DNA of 30,940 nt from positions 1 to 30,940 of the forward strand of contig CAIRWP010000344.1 in assembly GCA_903882335.1 (NCBI GenBank), written 5' to 3'. Made by a program: the position numbers and the translations under genes. The number at the start of each line of letters is the position of its first letter. Position 1 is the first letter of the stretch. Origin of the DNA: an uncultured Opitutia bacterium. GTDB lineage: Bacteria; Verrucomicrobiota; Verrucomicrobiia; Opitutales; UBA953. The notes under the pieces were generated by a model that searched no databases, was not told where the DNA came from, and was given only the letters and a program-made list of their open reading frames with translations. Below are positions 1 to 11,330 of this stretch, in pieces.

Positions 1-119
1 CCCTACCTGGAGAGCCGCGGACCAGCGGGACGCTGGTCCCTGCCGAATAAATAGATCTCCTACCCTAACCGCTAACCGCCAACCGCTGATACCTCGGCCT
101 TGCGACTGCGTCGCAAGGC
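1..119. repeat. Intergenic island with two perfect hairpins and a heptamer repeat
   Basis: There is no gene here. Bases 19-27 and 31-39 form a 9-bp perfect stem with a 3-base loop. Bases 97-106 and 110-119 form a 10-bp perfect stem with a TGC loop, ending against the trxB stop codon. Between them, 65-85 holds three consecutive 7-base units (CTAACCG, CTAACCG, CCAACCG). Neither hairpin is followed by a T-tract on either strand, so neither is a standard intrinsic terminator. The second could still protect the 3' end of the trxB transcript. The composition is that of a REP-like dispersed intergenic repeat, but only one copy is visible and the element may continue left of the window. Confidence 0.5.
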
Positions 120-1037
120 TCAGTGCCCCGCGAGCCAGCGTTCGGCTTCGATCGCGGCGCGGCAGCCCATGCCGGCGGCGGTGATGGCCTGACGGTAAAC
201 GTGATCGGCGCAGTCGCCGGCGACGAAGACGCCGGGAACACGCGTGCTGACGGTGTTGGCGCCGGCGACAAAGTAGCCGCCTTCATCGACTTCGAGGGAC
301 GGCGTGAAGGCCTGGGAATTGGGGATGTGGCCGATGGCCACGAAGACGCACTTCACCGCGAGGTCGCGGGGGGCGCCGGACTTTTCGAGGACGCGCAGGG
401 TGTGCACCTTCTCGTCGCCGAGGATTTCGGTCGGGGTGACGTTCAGGACGAGCTCGATCTTCTCGTGGGCCTTGACGCGCTGGACCATGATCTCGGAGGC
501 GCGGAAGCTGTCGCGACGGTGGACCAGGTAGACCTTGGAGGCGAAACGGGTGAGGAACAGGGCCTCTTCACAGGCGGAGTCGCCGCCGCCGACGACGGCG
601 ACGGGGACGTTGCGGTAGAAGGCACCATCGCAGGTGGCGCAGGTGGTAACGCCGTTGCCGCCGTAGTACTTCTTCTCGCCGGGGATGCCGAGCAGGCGGG
701 GCGAGGCGCCGGTGGCGATGATGACGGCCGTGGCCTCATAGGTGGCTTCGCCGCCCTTGAGCTTCTTGACCGGGCCGGAGAAGTCGACGGAGTCGATGCG
801 ATCCCAGGCGAACTTGGCGCCGAAACGCTCGGCCTGGCCCTTCATATTCGTGATCAGCTCGTTGCCGTCGACGCCGTGGACGAAGCCGGGGAAGTTCTCG
901 ACCTCGGAGGTCGTGGTCAGCTGGCCGCCGGGCTGGCCGCCCTCGAGGACCAGGGGGCTGAGGCCGGCGCGCGCGGCGTAGATGGCGGCGGTGAGGCCGG
1001 CGCAGCCGGTGCCGAGGATGAGGACGTTTTCAGCCAT
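120..1037 (-). CDS. trxB: Thioredoxin-disulfide reductase
   Basis: A flavoenzyme of the cytoplasm that passes electrons from NADPH through FAD and a redox-active disulfide to thioredoxin. The 305-residue product has the FAD-binding glycine motif near the N-terminus (GTGCAG, residues 9-14), the active-site CATC with cysteines at 133 and 136, the NADPH-binding motif VVGGGDSACEEA, and the C-terminal FAD motif GVFVAGDC. The length is typical of low-molecular-weight bacterial TrxB. I chose the ATG at 1037 because the protein then starts directly with the FAD strand and GGAGG lies 8 bases upstream; an in-frame upstream extension to 1109 has no family match. It diverges from secA across 126 bases. 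A TTGACT hexamer on this strand (1109-1104) could be a -35 box, but no good -10 follows. The stop is immediately followed by a 10-bp hairpin. Confidence 0.96.
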   Translation of the reverse strand: MAENVLILGTGCAGLTAAIYAARAGLSPLVLEGGQPGGQLTTTSEVENFPGFVHGVDGNELITNMKGQAERFGAKFAWDRIDSVDFSGPVKKLKGGEATYEATAVIIATGASPRLLGIPGEKKYYGGNGVTTCATCDGAFYRNVPVAVVGGGDSACEEALFLTRFASKVYLVHRRDSFRASEIMVQRVKAHEKIELVLNVTPTEILGDEKVHTLRVLEKSGAPRDLAVKCVFVAIGHIPNSQAFTPSLEVDEGGYFVAGANTVSTRVPGVFVAGDCADHVYRQAITAAGMGCRAAIEAERWLAGH

Positions 1038-1163
1038 GGGGAGGGCCTCCATCTTGAGGGCTGGACGGTGACGGCAAGGCCGAAAACCCCTTGTGAACAA
1101 CTGAGTCAAATGGCTTGCCCCGGGGGGGCGGGTGAGGGTTTGCTACCTGTTCGCCCCGGACCC

Positions 1164-4165
<3,002 letters not shown>

Positions 4166-4169
<4 letters not shown>

Positions 4170-5749
4170 CCGCGGCGGACGCGAGCCCGGCGCCGGCGGG
4201 CGGGCGCGCGACCTGGCTCGGGCTGGGACTGAGCGCGGTCCTCCTGCTTTGCTCGTTCCCGCCCCTGGGGCACCCGTTCGTCGCGTTCTTCGCGCTGATC
4301 CCCGCCGCGCTCGCCGCCGCGGAGGCGCCGGACTTCCGCCTTTGGCGCCGTGCCGCCTTCGTCACGAGCTGGGCGCTGTGGGTCGCGCTGCTCGTGTGGC
4401 TGCGCCACGTGTACCCGCCGCTCGGCTGGCTCGGACTCGTCGGGCTGACCGCCTATTGCGCGCTGTACCCTTGGCTGTGGTGCCTTGGCCTGCGCTGGAT
4501 CCTGCCGGCCGTCGGCGAGGCCGGCCTGCCGGCGCGGCTGCTCGCGATGCTCGGACTCGCGGGCGCGTGGGGCTTGCTCGAATGGGCCCGGACCACCTTC
4601 CTCACGGGCTTCGGCTGGTTGCCGCTCGCCGCGAGCCAACAAGGCAACCCGGTGATGCTGACGCTGTGCGCGTGGGTCGGGCCGACGGGCTTGTCGATGG
4701 GGCTGGTGCTCATCAATCTCGGCCTGGCCAGCTGGATCATCCGCCTGCGACGTTTCCGGCGGGCCGACGCCGCGCTGACGCCGCTCGGACCGATGGATTG
4801 GACGAAGCGCCTGACGCCCGAGCTTTACCTGGGCCTCGGGGTGATCGCCGCGGGTTTCGCCCTGACGTTGACCGAGGCCGCGCGCCGCGCGCCCGGCACG
4901 ACGGTACGCATCGCCGCGGTCCGCACGCATTTCGACCCGACGGAGAAGTGGCACCTGGACAAGTTCAAGCAGCATGCGACGACGCTGACGGAGGCCGCGC
5001 GCGCGACCTTGGCGGACAAGCCGGATGTGATCCTGTGGCCGGAGGCGGCCTTGCCGGCGTTGCTCGATGACCCGCTTTATCAGGCGATGCTCCGGCAGGT
5101 CGCGCCGGGGACCCCGTTGCTGATCGGGGCCGTCGAACGACGGGCCGGCGGTTACGCGAACAGCGTGGCCGTGGTGACCGCCGAAGGCGCGCAGAAGCCG
5201 ACCTATGCGAAACGCCACCTGGTGCCGTTTGGCGAGTATGTGCCCGGCGCGGACTGGTTGCCGCTGCGCAAAGTCGTGCCGATCGCGGAGGACTGCGTCG
5301 CCGGCCAGGCCCCCACCCTGCTGCCCCTGACCACCCGCGGCGGCTTCACCTTCCTGGCCGGGCCGCTGGTCTGTTACGAGGACGTGTTCCCGGCGCTCGC
5401 CCGCGAGCATGCGCTGGCCGGGGCCGACCTCCTAGCGGTGGTGACGAACGATGGCTGGTACGGGCACGAGGCCGCCGATGCCCAGCACACGGCACATTCG
5501 GTCCTGCTCGCGGTCGCCACCGGCCTACCGGTCGCCCGTTCGGGCAACGATGGCTGGAGCGGGGTCATCACACCCCGCGGGCTGATGCTGCCGACCGGCG
5601 ACGGGTATCCGGCCGTCCAGCTGGCCGAGATCCGCTCCCCGCGCGGCGCGCCGACCTTCTGGGTCCGCCACGGGGACTGGGTCGTCGGGCTAGGCGGGCT
5701 CGCGTTCGCCGCGACCTACGTCTGGCGCCGCCGCCGGACCGGGCGATAA
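4166..5749 (+). CDS. lnt: Apolipoprotein N-acyltransferase
   Basis: Inner-membrane enzyme that adds the third acyl chain to the N-terminal cysteine of lipoproteins, the last step before Lol sorting. The 527-residue product begins with several hydrophobic segments (roughly residues 15-235) and continues into a nitrilase-type catalytic domain, with one last membrane segment at the C-terminus. The catalytic triad is visible: Glu293 in WPEAALP, Lys349 in YAKRHLVPFGEY and Cys403 in LVCYEDVF, corresponding to E267, K335 and C387 of E. coli Lnt. VTNDGWYG is also family-typical. It starts at an ATG overlapping the secA stop by 4 bases, which argues for cotranscription with secA. No Shine-Dalgarno is visible, consistent with coupled translation. 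Confidence 0.95.
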
Positions 5750-5813
5750 ATCGGCAGAGACCGCTCGACCTCCCCTGGTTTCAGGCCAAGGTGGACTCAT
5801 CCCCGACCGGACT

Positions 5814-6731
5814 ATGAGAACCCTGCTCGCCTGCCTCATCGCCCTGATGGCCGCGGCCCTGCCGGCCCAGGAGGTCAAGAAACCGAAGTCGGAGTTTCCG
5901 GCCGAAGGTCTCGCCACGTTCCGCCTGCGCGTCCGCTCCATCCCGACGATCCAGGTGAAGATCAACGGCGCGACCCTCACGCTCGGCGTGGACACGGGTT
6001 GCCAAGGCACCGGCGTGCTGACGCCGCGCGGCGCGGCCAAGTGCGACGTCACTGAGGCTTTCACGGTGCCGTCGATGGGCAACTCCGGCCGGAGCGAGAA
6101 CACTTTCGGCTACGTCGAGAAGCTCGAGGCGGGCGGCGCGGTCTGGCGGGATTTCCACATCAGCATCATGCCGCTCGACGGCATGGAGCTCGACGGCCTG
6201 ATCGGCGCGGATATCCTCTTCGAGAAACCGTTCTACATGGACCTGGCCAACAAGGTCATGACCTTGGGGAAGACGCCGGATACCTCCTCGGCGCACGAGA
6301 TCCCCTGCTACAGCCGCGGCGGCCACTGCGGCGTGAACATCGAGGTCGAGGGCCAGAAGGTGCCGATGATCGTCGATTCGGGCGCCTCCAAGTCGTACAT
6401 GAGCTCGCTGAAGTTCAAAGGGAAGACGACCTTCAAGGGCTACGTCCCGGTGGCCACCGTACGCGGCGTGTCGCTCACCCGCGTGGAGACCTGCCAGATC
6501 AAATCGCTCCGCATCGGCGGCGTGCCCCTGACCGGCGTGGAATTCAACCGCGACCAGGAGCACAACCTGCTGGGCGACGACTTCCTGCGGGCGCACCCGA
6601 TCGCCATCGACATGGCCTCCCGGCGCCTGTGGCTCTTCGAATCGCAGACCGCGGCCAAGGCCCGGGTCGAGCCGACCGAGGCGCCCAAGGCGGCCGTCAA
6701 GCCGGCCCCGGCCGTCGAGCCGGCGAAATAA
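5814..6731 (+). CDS. Secreted two-domain retropepsin-like aspartyl protease
   Basis: The 305-residue product starts with a signal peptide (about 1-19, cleavage plausible after LPAQ). Two similar halves follow. The first has VDTGCQGTG with Asp60, then LDGLIGADIL; the second has IVDSGASKSYM with Asp188, then NLLGDDFLRAHP. Each half thus has the D-T/S-G catalytic motif plus the downstream hydrophobic-hydrophobic-G of retropepsin-like domains (gag-asp_proteas / aspartyl_protease families). The two aspartates, 128 residues apart, could form one pepsin-style active site within a chain. The C-terminus is an Ala/Pro/Lys-rich tail. It lies 64 bases after lnt without a visible terminator, so it may share that transcript. 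The substrate is unknown. No Shine-Dalgarno is apparent. Confidence 0.8.
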   Translation: MRTLLACLIALMAAALPAQEVKKPKSEFPAEGLATFRLRVRSIPTIQVKINGATLTLGVDTGCQGTGVLTPRGAAKCDVTEAFTVPSMGNSGRSENTFGYVEKLEAGGAVWRDFHISIMPLDGMELDGLIGADILFEKPFYMDLANKVMTLGKTPDTSSAHEIPCYSRGGHCGVNIEVEGQKVPMIVDSGASKSYMSSLKFKGKTTFKGYVPVATVRGVSLTRVETCQIKSLRIGGVPLTGVEFNRDQEHNLLGDDFLRAHPIAIDMASRRLWLFESQTAAKARVEPTEAPKAAVKPAPAVEPAK

Positions 6732-6743
6732 CCGCCGACCGGC

Positions 6744-7502
6744 TCAGCGCCGGCGACGCGGGCTGCCCGACGAACCCTTGGCGGGCGGGCCGCCTTCCTC
6801 TTCACCCTCGGCCGCTTCGGCGGGGGCTTCCTCCTCGTCGTCCCAGCGGAGGTTCTTCTCCATGTCCTTGTCGACGTCCTCGACCTCGGGGAGGTCGGGC
6901 AGGTCGTCGGCGGCGCTGACGGCGCGGGACGGCTTGTCGTCGTCGTCGTCCTCGCCCGGGACCTCGTGGCCCTGCGGGACGAACTCCAGGATATCGGTGA
7001 TCTCCTCGAACGGGTGGATGTCGCGGCCTTCGATCAGGGCCTGATTGCGCAGCTCGGAAAGCTGTTCATCCACGTCCTCGACGGTCAGCTTCTGCTCGAG
7101 CTTGATGGTGTCGTTGATGAGCTTCACACGCAGGCGCATGATGTGCTCGAGGAAGTCGGCGTAGGCGCCCTTGTCGCCGTCCTTGATGTTGGGGAGGGCG
7201 AAGAGAGGCTCCTCGGAGTCGAGGATATGCTCGGCGACGCGGGCAAGGCGGACGGTGTTGTCCTTGTCGATGTCCTGGACCTGGAAGGGGACGAAGGCCG
7301 CCTCGAGGATCTCATTGGACAGGCCGTACTCGCGGAGGGGGTCCAGCATATCGAGGATCCAGGGAAACTGGAACGGATCCAGGATGCCCAGGCCATCCGG
7401 CTCGTAGTGCCTGGGGTCGGAGTTCTCCTTCACCCACCAACTACCCTCCTTGTCCTTGAAGCGGATGGTGCACCAGAGAAGTTTGGAAGTCGTCACGGCC
7501 AT
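6744..7502 (-). CDS. Unrecognised soluble protein with long acidic C-terminal tail
   Basis: A 252-residue protein that I do not recognise. It has no signal peptide or membrane segment. The N-terminal part (about 1-90) is rich in aromatics (LLWCTIRFKDKEGSWWVKEN, then PFQFPWILDML). The middle (about 105-165) looks helical with alternating Leu and charged residues. From about 178 to the end it becomes strongly acidic (runs of Asp and Glu) and finishes Gly/Ser-rich with four arginines. Such a tail suggests a disordered interaction or chaperone-like segment, but that is inference. I chose the ATG at 7502; an upstream in-frame extension to 7667 overlaps pyrD and looks unlike protein. It is convergent with the aspartyl-protease gene (12-base gap) and divergent from pyrD (99 bases). 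Its coding reality is supported by GC-biased third positions and a well-behaved sequence. Confidence 0.75.
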   Translation of the reverse strand: MAVTTSKLLWCTIRFKDKEGSWWVKENSDPRHYEPDGLGILDPFQFPWILDMLDPLREYGLSNEILEAAFVPFQVQDIDKDNTVRLARVAEHILDSEEPLFALPNIKDGDKGAYADFLEHIMRLRVKLINDTIKLEQKLTVEDVDEQLSELRNQALIEGRDIHPFEEITDILEFVPQGHEVPGEDDDDDKPSRAVSAADDLPDLPEVEDVDKDMEKNLRWDDEEEAPAEAAEGEEEGGPPAKGSSGSPRRRR

Positions 7503-7601
7503 GGAAGACGGATTTGCCCAAGTCCCGCAGGGAGTCAAGAGGGGTCGGCGCCCTAGGGTTCTCCGCTTCCCTTCCGCCCGTTCCTCCCTTAACTGCCCAC
7601 C

Positions 7602-8654
7602 ATGTCTTTCCTCTACGAAAAAGTCGTCTCCCGGGGTCTTTATGCGATGGACCCGGAAAAGGCTCACCTGTTCGGCCTACGCGGGATGGGGCTGCTCGGG
7701 GCCCTCGCCCCGCTCCGCGCCCTGATGGAACGGCGGCTAACCCCGCGCGGGGGCAAGCCCATCGAGGCCTTCGGCCTGAAGTTCCCCAACCATGTCGGTC
7801 TCGCCGCCGGGTTCGACAAGGACGGGCTGGGGTGGAGGGGCGCGGCGGCGCTGGGCTTCGGCCACGTCGAGATCGGCACCGTCACCCCCAAGCCCCAACC
7901 GGGCAACGAACGTCCCCGCGTCTTCCGCTACCCGGCCCTGAAGGCGGTGGTGAACTCCTACGGCTTCCCCAACGCCGGCGTCGAGGCGTTGCACGCGCGC
8001 CTGTCGAGCCAGCCCGGTCGCGGCCGCCGCGCCTGCCCGCTCGGTATCAACCTCGGCAAGAACAAGGAAACCCCGAACGAGCGCGCCCATGAGGACTACC
8101 TGCTCGGCTTCCAGCGCCTCGCCCCCCTGGCCGACTACGTCGTCGTGAACATCAGCAGCCCGAACACGACGGGCCTGCGCGCCCTGCAGGACCGCGGCCC
8201 GCTCGTGACGCTCCTCACCACCCTCGCCCGCGAGAACCGCGGCGTCACCGGCGGCCCCGTGCCGCTGCTCCTCAAGGTCGCGCCCGACCTCAACCCCCAC
8301 CAGCTGGTCGACATCGTCAGCGTCGTCGGCGAATGTGGCTTCGCGGGCATCATCGCCACCAACACGACCATCACGCGCCCGCCCGGCACCGAGGCGTGCG
8401 CGACCAAGGGCGGGCTCAGCGGCGCGCCGCTGCTCGAACGCGCGCTCAAGGTCGTGCGTTTCCTGGTCAAGGAATCCGGCGGGCGGATCCCGGTGGTAGG
8501 TTGCGGCGGGATCACCTGCGCGGCCGACGCGGGGCGCTTCATGGACGAAGGCGCCTGCCTCGTGCAGGTCTACTCCGGGCTGGTCTTCCGCGGACCGGCC
8601 CTCGCCCGCGAGATCGCCGAGGGCCTCGCCTGGCGCCAGCGCGACTGGGCCTGA
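7602..8654 (+). CDS. pyrD: Dihydroorotate dehydrogenase (quinone), class 2
   Basis: Oxidises dihydroorotate to orotate in pyrimidine synthesis, passing electrons to membrane quinone through FMN. The 350-residue length and the N-terminal extension (SFLYEKVVSRGLYAMDPEKAHLF) before the barrel mark the membrane-associated class 2. Family signatures seen: GLAAGFDKDG, GHVEIGTVTPKPQPGNERPR, NSYGFPN, GINLGKNK, VNISSPNTTGLR (containing the catalytic serine region), KVAPDL, TNTT, and the phosphate-binding GCGGI. The ATG at 7602 gives the canonical start; upstream is C-rich (ACTGCCCACC) with no Shine-Dalgarno. It is followed after 4 bases by a secreted protein of unknown function, probably in the same transcript. 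It fits functionally with thyA and folA further along, though it is not linked to them. Confidence 0.96.
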   Translation: MSFLYEKVVSRGLYAMDPEKAHLFGLRGMGLLGALAPLRALMERRLTPRGGKPIEAFGLKFPNHVGLAAGFDKDGLGWRGAAALGFGHVEIGTVTPKPQPGNERPRVFRYPALKAVVNSYGFPNAGVEALHARLSSQPGRGRRACPLGINLGKNKETPNERAHEDYLLGFQRLAPLADYVVVNISSPNTTGLRALQDRGPLVTLLTTLARENRGVTGGPVPLLLKVAPDLNPHQLVDIVSVVGECGFAGIIATNTTITRPPGTEACATKGGLSGAPLLERALKVVRFLVKESGGRIPVVGCGGITCAADAGRFMDEGACLVQVYSGLVFRGPALAREIAEGLAWRQRDWA

Positions 8655-8658
8655 ACCG

Positions 8659-9363
8659 ATGACCGGCCCCCTGCTCCTCGTCGCCGCGGCGCTCGCGGCC
8701 CTGACGCCCAACGCCCGCAAGGGCGACCCGTTCGCCGCCGACACGTGGCGGGCCGCGCCGGCCGCGTTCGAAGGTAAGCCGGTGAAGACGGCCGTCCTCG
8801 GCCTCGAGGAACCCGGCCTCGTGGCGAGCGACGCCCCGGTGGCGGCGGTGCGTATCCTGTCCGGCAACGAGAAAGACGAGGCCGGCGGGGCCATCATCGT
8901 CCTGCTACCGCCGGCGAAGTTCCAGGCGTTCGTCGCGAACTTCTCCGCCCGCCAGCTCGGCTCCAACCGCAGCGGCTTCGGCGCGCTCTCCAAGGCCAAG
9001 GTCGTCGCCGGCACCTTCGTCACGGTGAAGGGCGAAGGCGCCCTGCTCTACGAACTCAACGCCCAGGCCGCGAAGGAACTCGCCAAGCCCTCCGAACTGC
9101 TGGCGGCGCAGCTCCAGACCGCCGACCCGACCCGGCCCGGCTGGACGCGCAAGGAATTCAACCTCGCCAAGCTCGGCGCCCTCGGGGCGCCCGAGACGAC
9201 GCGCGAGTGGGAACGCCTGCAGGCGCTACTGCTGGCGAAGGCCGGCAAGGATAAGTCGCAGCGGCGCAAGGCGTCCGAACTGATCGCCGCGGCCAAGGCC
9301 GGCGAACCGACGCGGATCGACGACGAGGCCGCGAAGGTCGAGTGGATCGTCGTCTGGCGCTGA
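8659..9363 (+). CDS. Putative secreted protein of unknown function
   Basis: A 234-residue product with a short hydrophobic N-terminus (MTGPLLLVAAALAALTPNA) that reads as a signal peptide. The rest is soluble and Ala/Lys-rich, and I recognise no domain. The segment DKSQRRKASELIAAAKAGEPTRIDDEAAKVEWIVVWR at the end resembles an amphipathic helix followed by a strand. It starts only 4 bases after the pyrD stop, so it is probably translated from the pyrD message, although no functional link to pyrimidine synthesis is evident. It ends 7 bases before the convergent SOUL-family gene. No Shine-Dalgarno is visible. Confidence 0.7.
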   Translation: MTGPLLLVAAALAALTPNARKGDPFAADTWRAAPAAFEGKPVKTAVLGLEEPGLVASDAPVAAVRILSGNEKDEAGGAIIVLLPPAKFQAFVANFSARQLGSNRSGFGALSKAKVVAGTFVTVKGEGALLYELNAQAAKELAKPSELLAAQLQTADPTRPGWTRKEFNLAKLGALGAPETTREWERLQALLLAKAGKDKSQRRKASELIAAAKAGEPTRIDDEAAKVEWIVVWR

Positions 9364-9370
9364 GGCGGGC

Positions 9371-9940
9371 TTACTTCGCCGGCGCGGCGGGCGCGGGCGC
9401 CTTGGCCGTCACGGGGATGTGCACCTCGGAGTGCTTGAAAATTCCGGGGACGAAAGGGCTGTTCCAATAGACCGCGTAGGGCTCGCCCGGCGAGGTGAGA
9501 TCAGGGCGGGTGGCCAGCCACGCCTTGAGCTTGGCGAGCGCCTCGTCGAAGTTCTCGCGCGAGTAGGAGCCGCGCACGCCGATCGAGGCGACGAGGCGGG
9601 CCGGCGTCTCCGCGAGCTTCACCTGCGGGGTCGCCTGCAGGTCGGTGCGCTTGGCCGAGCCGGCGTCCATGTAGAAGACCATGACGCCGGGCTGGAGGCG
9701 CGCCTCCACCGGGGCCGTCATCGGGATCTGGTTGCCGTCGATGTACCGGAACAGCTTCATGAAAAGCCCGTTGCCGGACTCGAAGTAGCCCTTCGGAGAT
9801 TCGGCCACCATCAGGCGGGCGGCCGGCAAGGACTTGGTCTCGATCGAGCCCATCGGGGTCCGCGGGTAGGCTTCCTCGGTGCCGCGGAGGAAGGAGGGGA
9901 CGAAGGTGGCCATGGCGAGGAGGAGATGGGGCAATCTCAT
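9371..9940 (-). CDS. SOUL-family heme-binding-like protein, exported
   Basis: A 189-residue protein with a hydrophobic N-terminal signal (MRLPHLLLAMATFVPSFLRG) and a SOUL domain. The diagnostic stretches are GLFMKLFRYIDGNQIPMTAPVEAR (compare the NKIAMTTPV core of the family), a later MVFYMDAG strand, and YAVYWNSPFVPGIFKHSEVHIPV (compare the Y..PF.P....NEV end). SOUL proteins bind heme or tetrapyrroles in plants and animals; the bacterial members are poorly characterised, so heme binding here is a family inference. The C-terminus is an Ala/Pro/Lys tail. It diverges from the DUF502 operon across 98 bases and converges with the gene ending at 9363. The only purine-rich upstream stretch is a weak GGCGGA. 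Confidence 0.85.
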   Translation of the reverse strand: MRLPHLLLAMATFVPSFLRGTEEAYPRTPMGSIETKSLPAARLMVAESPKGYFESGNGLFMKLFRYIDGNQIPMTAPVEARLQPGVMVFYMDAGSAKRTDLQATPQVKLAETPARLVASIGVRGSYSRENFDEALAKLKAWLATRPDLTSPGEPYAVYWNSPFVPGIFKHSEVHIPVTAKAPAPAAPAK

Positions 9941-10019
9941 TGTCCGCCCAAGGTACGCCCCCGCCGGTCGAAAGCAAACCTGCGGTTAACATCGCCCACC
10001 CTTGCCAGCAGGGGCGAAA

Positions 10020-10035
10020 GGGCTTTCCTAAGCCC
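10020..10035 (+). promoter_or_regulatory. Hairpin abutting the DUF502 start codon
   Basis: GGGCTT (10020-10025) and AAGCCC (10030-10035) form a perfect 6-bp stem with a TCCT loop, ending 3 bases before the ATG at 10039. No Shine-Dalgarno accompanies it. If formed in the mRNA it would sit in the ribosome-entry footprint and could restrain initiation. This is a structure seen in the sequence; a regulatory role is only a guess. Confidence 0.3.
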
Positions 10036-10038
10036 CAC

Positions 10039-10722
10039 ATGAGTCAGCCCGCCGACAAACCGTCCTTCCTATCCCGCCTGGGGCACAACTTCCTCACGGG
10101 CCTCTTCCTGATGCTGCCGCTCGGGCTGACGCTCTACGTCGTCTCGATCCTGGTCGACCTCCTCGGCAAGCCGGCAAAGCAGCTCGCGGTGCTCGTCATC
10201 AACTGGTTCTTCGAGAACACCAAGCAGCCGCTGCCGAACCTCAACGAAGGCCTCATGGGGCTGGGGCTGACCGTGGCCTCGGCCATCGTGATGCTGCTCG
10301 TGCTGACCGTGATCGGCTACCTTTCCAAGCGGCTCTTCGGCAAGATGATGCACCACGTCTTCGCCAAGATGCTGGAGAAGACCCCGGGCCTGGGGGCGCT
10401 GTACAACTCCATCCGCCAGATGGTCGACGCCCTGAGCGGACGCAACAAGGACACCTTCCGGCGCGTGGTGCTGGTGCAGTACCCCCGCAAGGACTGCTGG
10501 AGCATCGCCTTCGTCACCCACGAGCAGCCGACCGCCTTCTCCGAGGCCATCGGCCGCCCCGTGGTCAACGTCTTCATCCCCGCCGCGCCGGCTCCGACCT
10601 CGGGTTTCATCCTCCAGGTGCCGCCGGACGAGATCCGCGAGACCAAGCTCAAGGTCTCCGAGGCACTCGCTTTGCTGATGAGTTTCGGGGCCGTCATCCC
10701 GAAGGGCGAAGACCAGGCCTGA
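10039..10722 (+). CDS. DUF502 family inner-membrane protein
   Basis: A 227-residue protein of the DUF502 family, whose function is not established. Two hydrophobic membrane segments (about 15-40 and 75-100) are followed by the family-typical FGKMMHHVFAKMLEKTPGLGALYNSIRQMVDAL, then a soluble C-terminal part with VLVQYPRKDCWSIAFVTHE, VNVFIPAAPAPTSGFILQVP and ALALLMSFGAV, all of which align with DUF502 signatures (TPNPTSG-like motif). I chose the ATG at 10039 rather than an upstream in-frame ATG at 9940, because the upstream part has no family match and crosses the divergent SOUL promoter region. It is the first gene of a tight three-gene unit with recO and a nuclease-helicase. Confidence 0.9.
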   Translation: MSQPADKPSFLSRLGHNFLTGLFLMLPLGLTLYVVSILVDLLGKPAKQLAVLVINWFFENTKQPLPNLNEGLMGLGLTVASAIVMLLVLTVIGYLSKRLFGKMMHHVFAKMLEKTPGLGALYNSIRQMVDALSGRNKDTFRRVVLVQYPRKDCWSIAFVTHEQPTAFSEAIGRPVVNVFIPAAPAPTSGFILQVPPDEIRETKLKVSEALALLMSFGAVIPKGEDQA

Positions 10723-10727
10723 GGCGG

Positions 10728-11330
10728 ATGTCCTCGGCCCCGTTGCGTTGCCTGGTGCTCGGACGCGACCCGTCGGGGGAATCGCATTCGTTGCTCACGC
10801 TGCTCGAGCCGACGGAAGGCCTCGTGCGTTGCCTGATCCGGGCCCGGCCGGGCAAGACCGCCACGACGCCGGACCTCTTCGACGACGGCGAAATCACGCT
10901 GGAGCGGGCCAAGGACGGCGGCACGCGCTTCGCGCGCGACTACCGCCTGCTCCACCGCCGCCTAGGCATCGCGCGGGACCACCGCACGCTCGAGCGCGCC
11001 TGCCGGTTCGCCGCGATGCTCCGCAAGAACCCGCCCCCGCCTGAATCCGCCCCCGTGTGCGCGCGCATCGCCGCCGAGACCTTCGAGGCGATGGCCACGC
11101 GCCCGCGGGCCGACGCCGCCTACTTCAAGGGCCTCTGGCTGATGCTCAAGGATGGCGGCTGGCCGGTACAGGAAGACTGGCTGCCGGGACTCGGCGCCCG
11201 GCGCGAGGCCGCCGGCGCGGTGCTACTCCAGCCGCTCGACGCCCAGACGACCGAGGAGGAAGTCGTCGCGCGCCTGGCCGCCGACCTCGAGCGCTGGGCC
11301 GCGGGCGAGGCCCACTTCGTCCTGCCCTGA
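10728..11330 (+). CDS. recO: DNA repair protein RecO, short form
   Basis: RecO helps load RecA onto SSB-covered single strands in gap repair (RecFOR pathway) and anneals complementary strands. The 200-residue product reads as a RecO: an N-terminal OB-fold (LRCLVLGRDPSGESHSLLTLLEPTEGLVRCLIRARPGK, then a strand ending in RDYRLL), followed by the helical domain (ACRFAAMLRKN... AYFKGLWLMLKDGGW). It is shorter than the usual 230-250 residues, and the C-terminal four-cysteine zinc site of many RecO proteins is missing: the corresponding stretch GWPVQEDWLPGLGARREAAG has no cysteine. It starts 5 bases after DUF502 and its TGA overlaps the next ATG by one base, so the three genes should be cotranscribed. 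Identification rests on fold-level resemblance and gene order and is less firm than for its neighbours. Confidence 0.65.
   Translation: MSSAPLRCLVLGRDPSGESHSLLTLLEPTEGLVRCLIRARPGKTATTPDLFDDGEITLERAKDGGTRFARDYRLLHRRLGIARDHRTLERACRFAAMLRKNPPPPESAPVCARIAAETFEAMATRPRADAAYFKGLWLMLKDGGWPVQEDWLPGLGARREAAGAVLLQPLDAQTTEEEVVARLAADLERWAAGEAHFVLP

Noticed and set aside
97..119. Second hairpin as a Rho-independent terminator of trxB
   Set aside because: The stem is excellent, but no U-tract follows on the trxB strand, so I list it as a hairpin only.
123..1163. N-terminal extension of SecA to a start near 123
   Set aside because: The added part is antisense to trxB and lacks SecA homology; the ATG at 1164 gives the family start.
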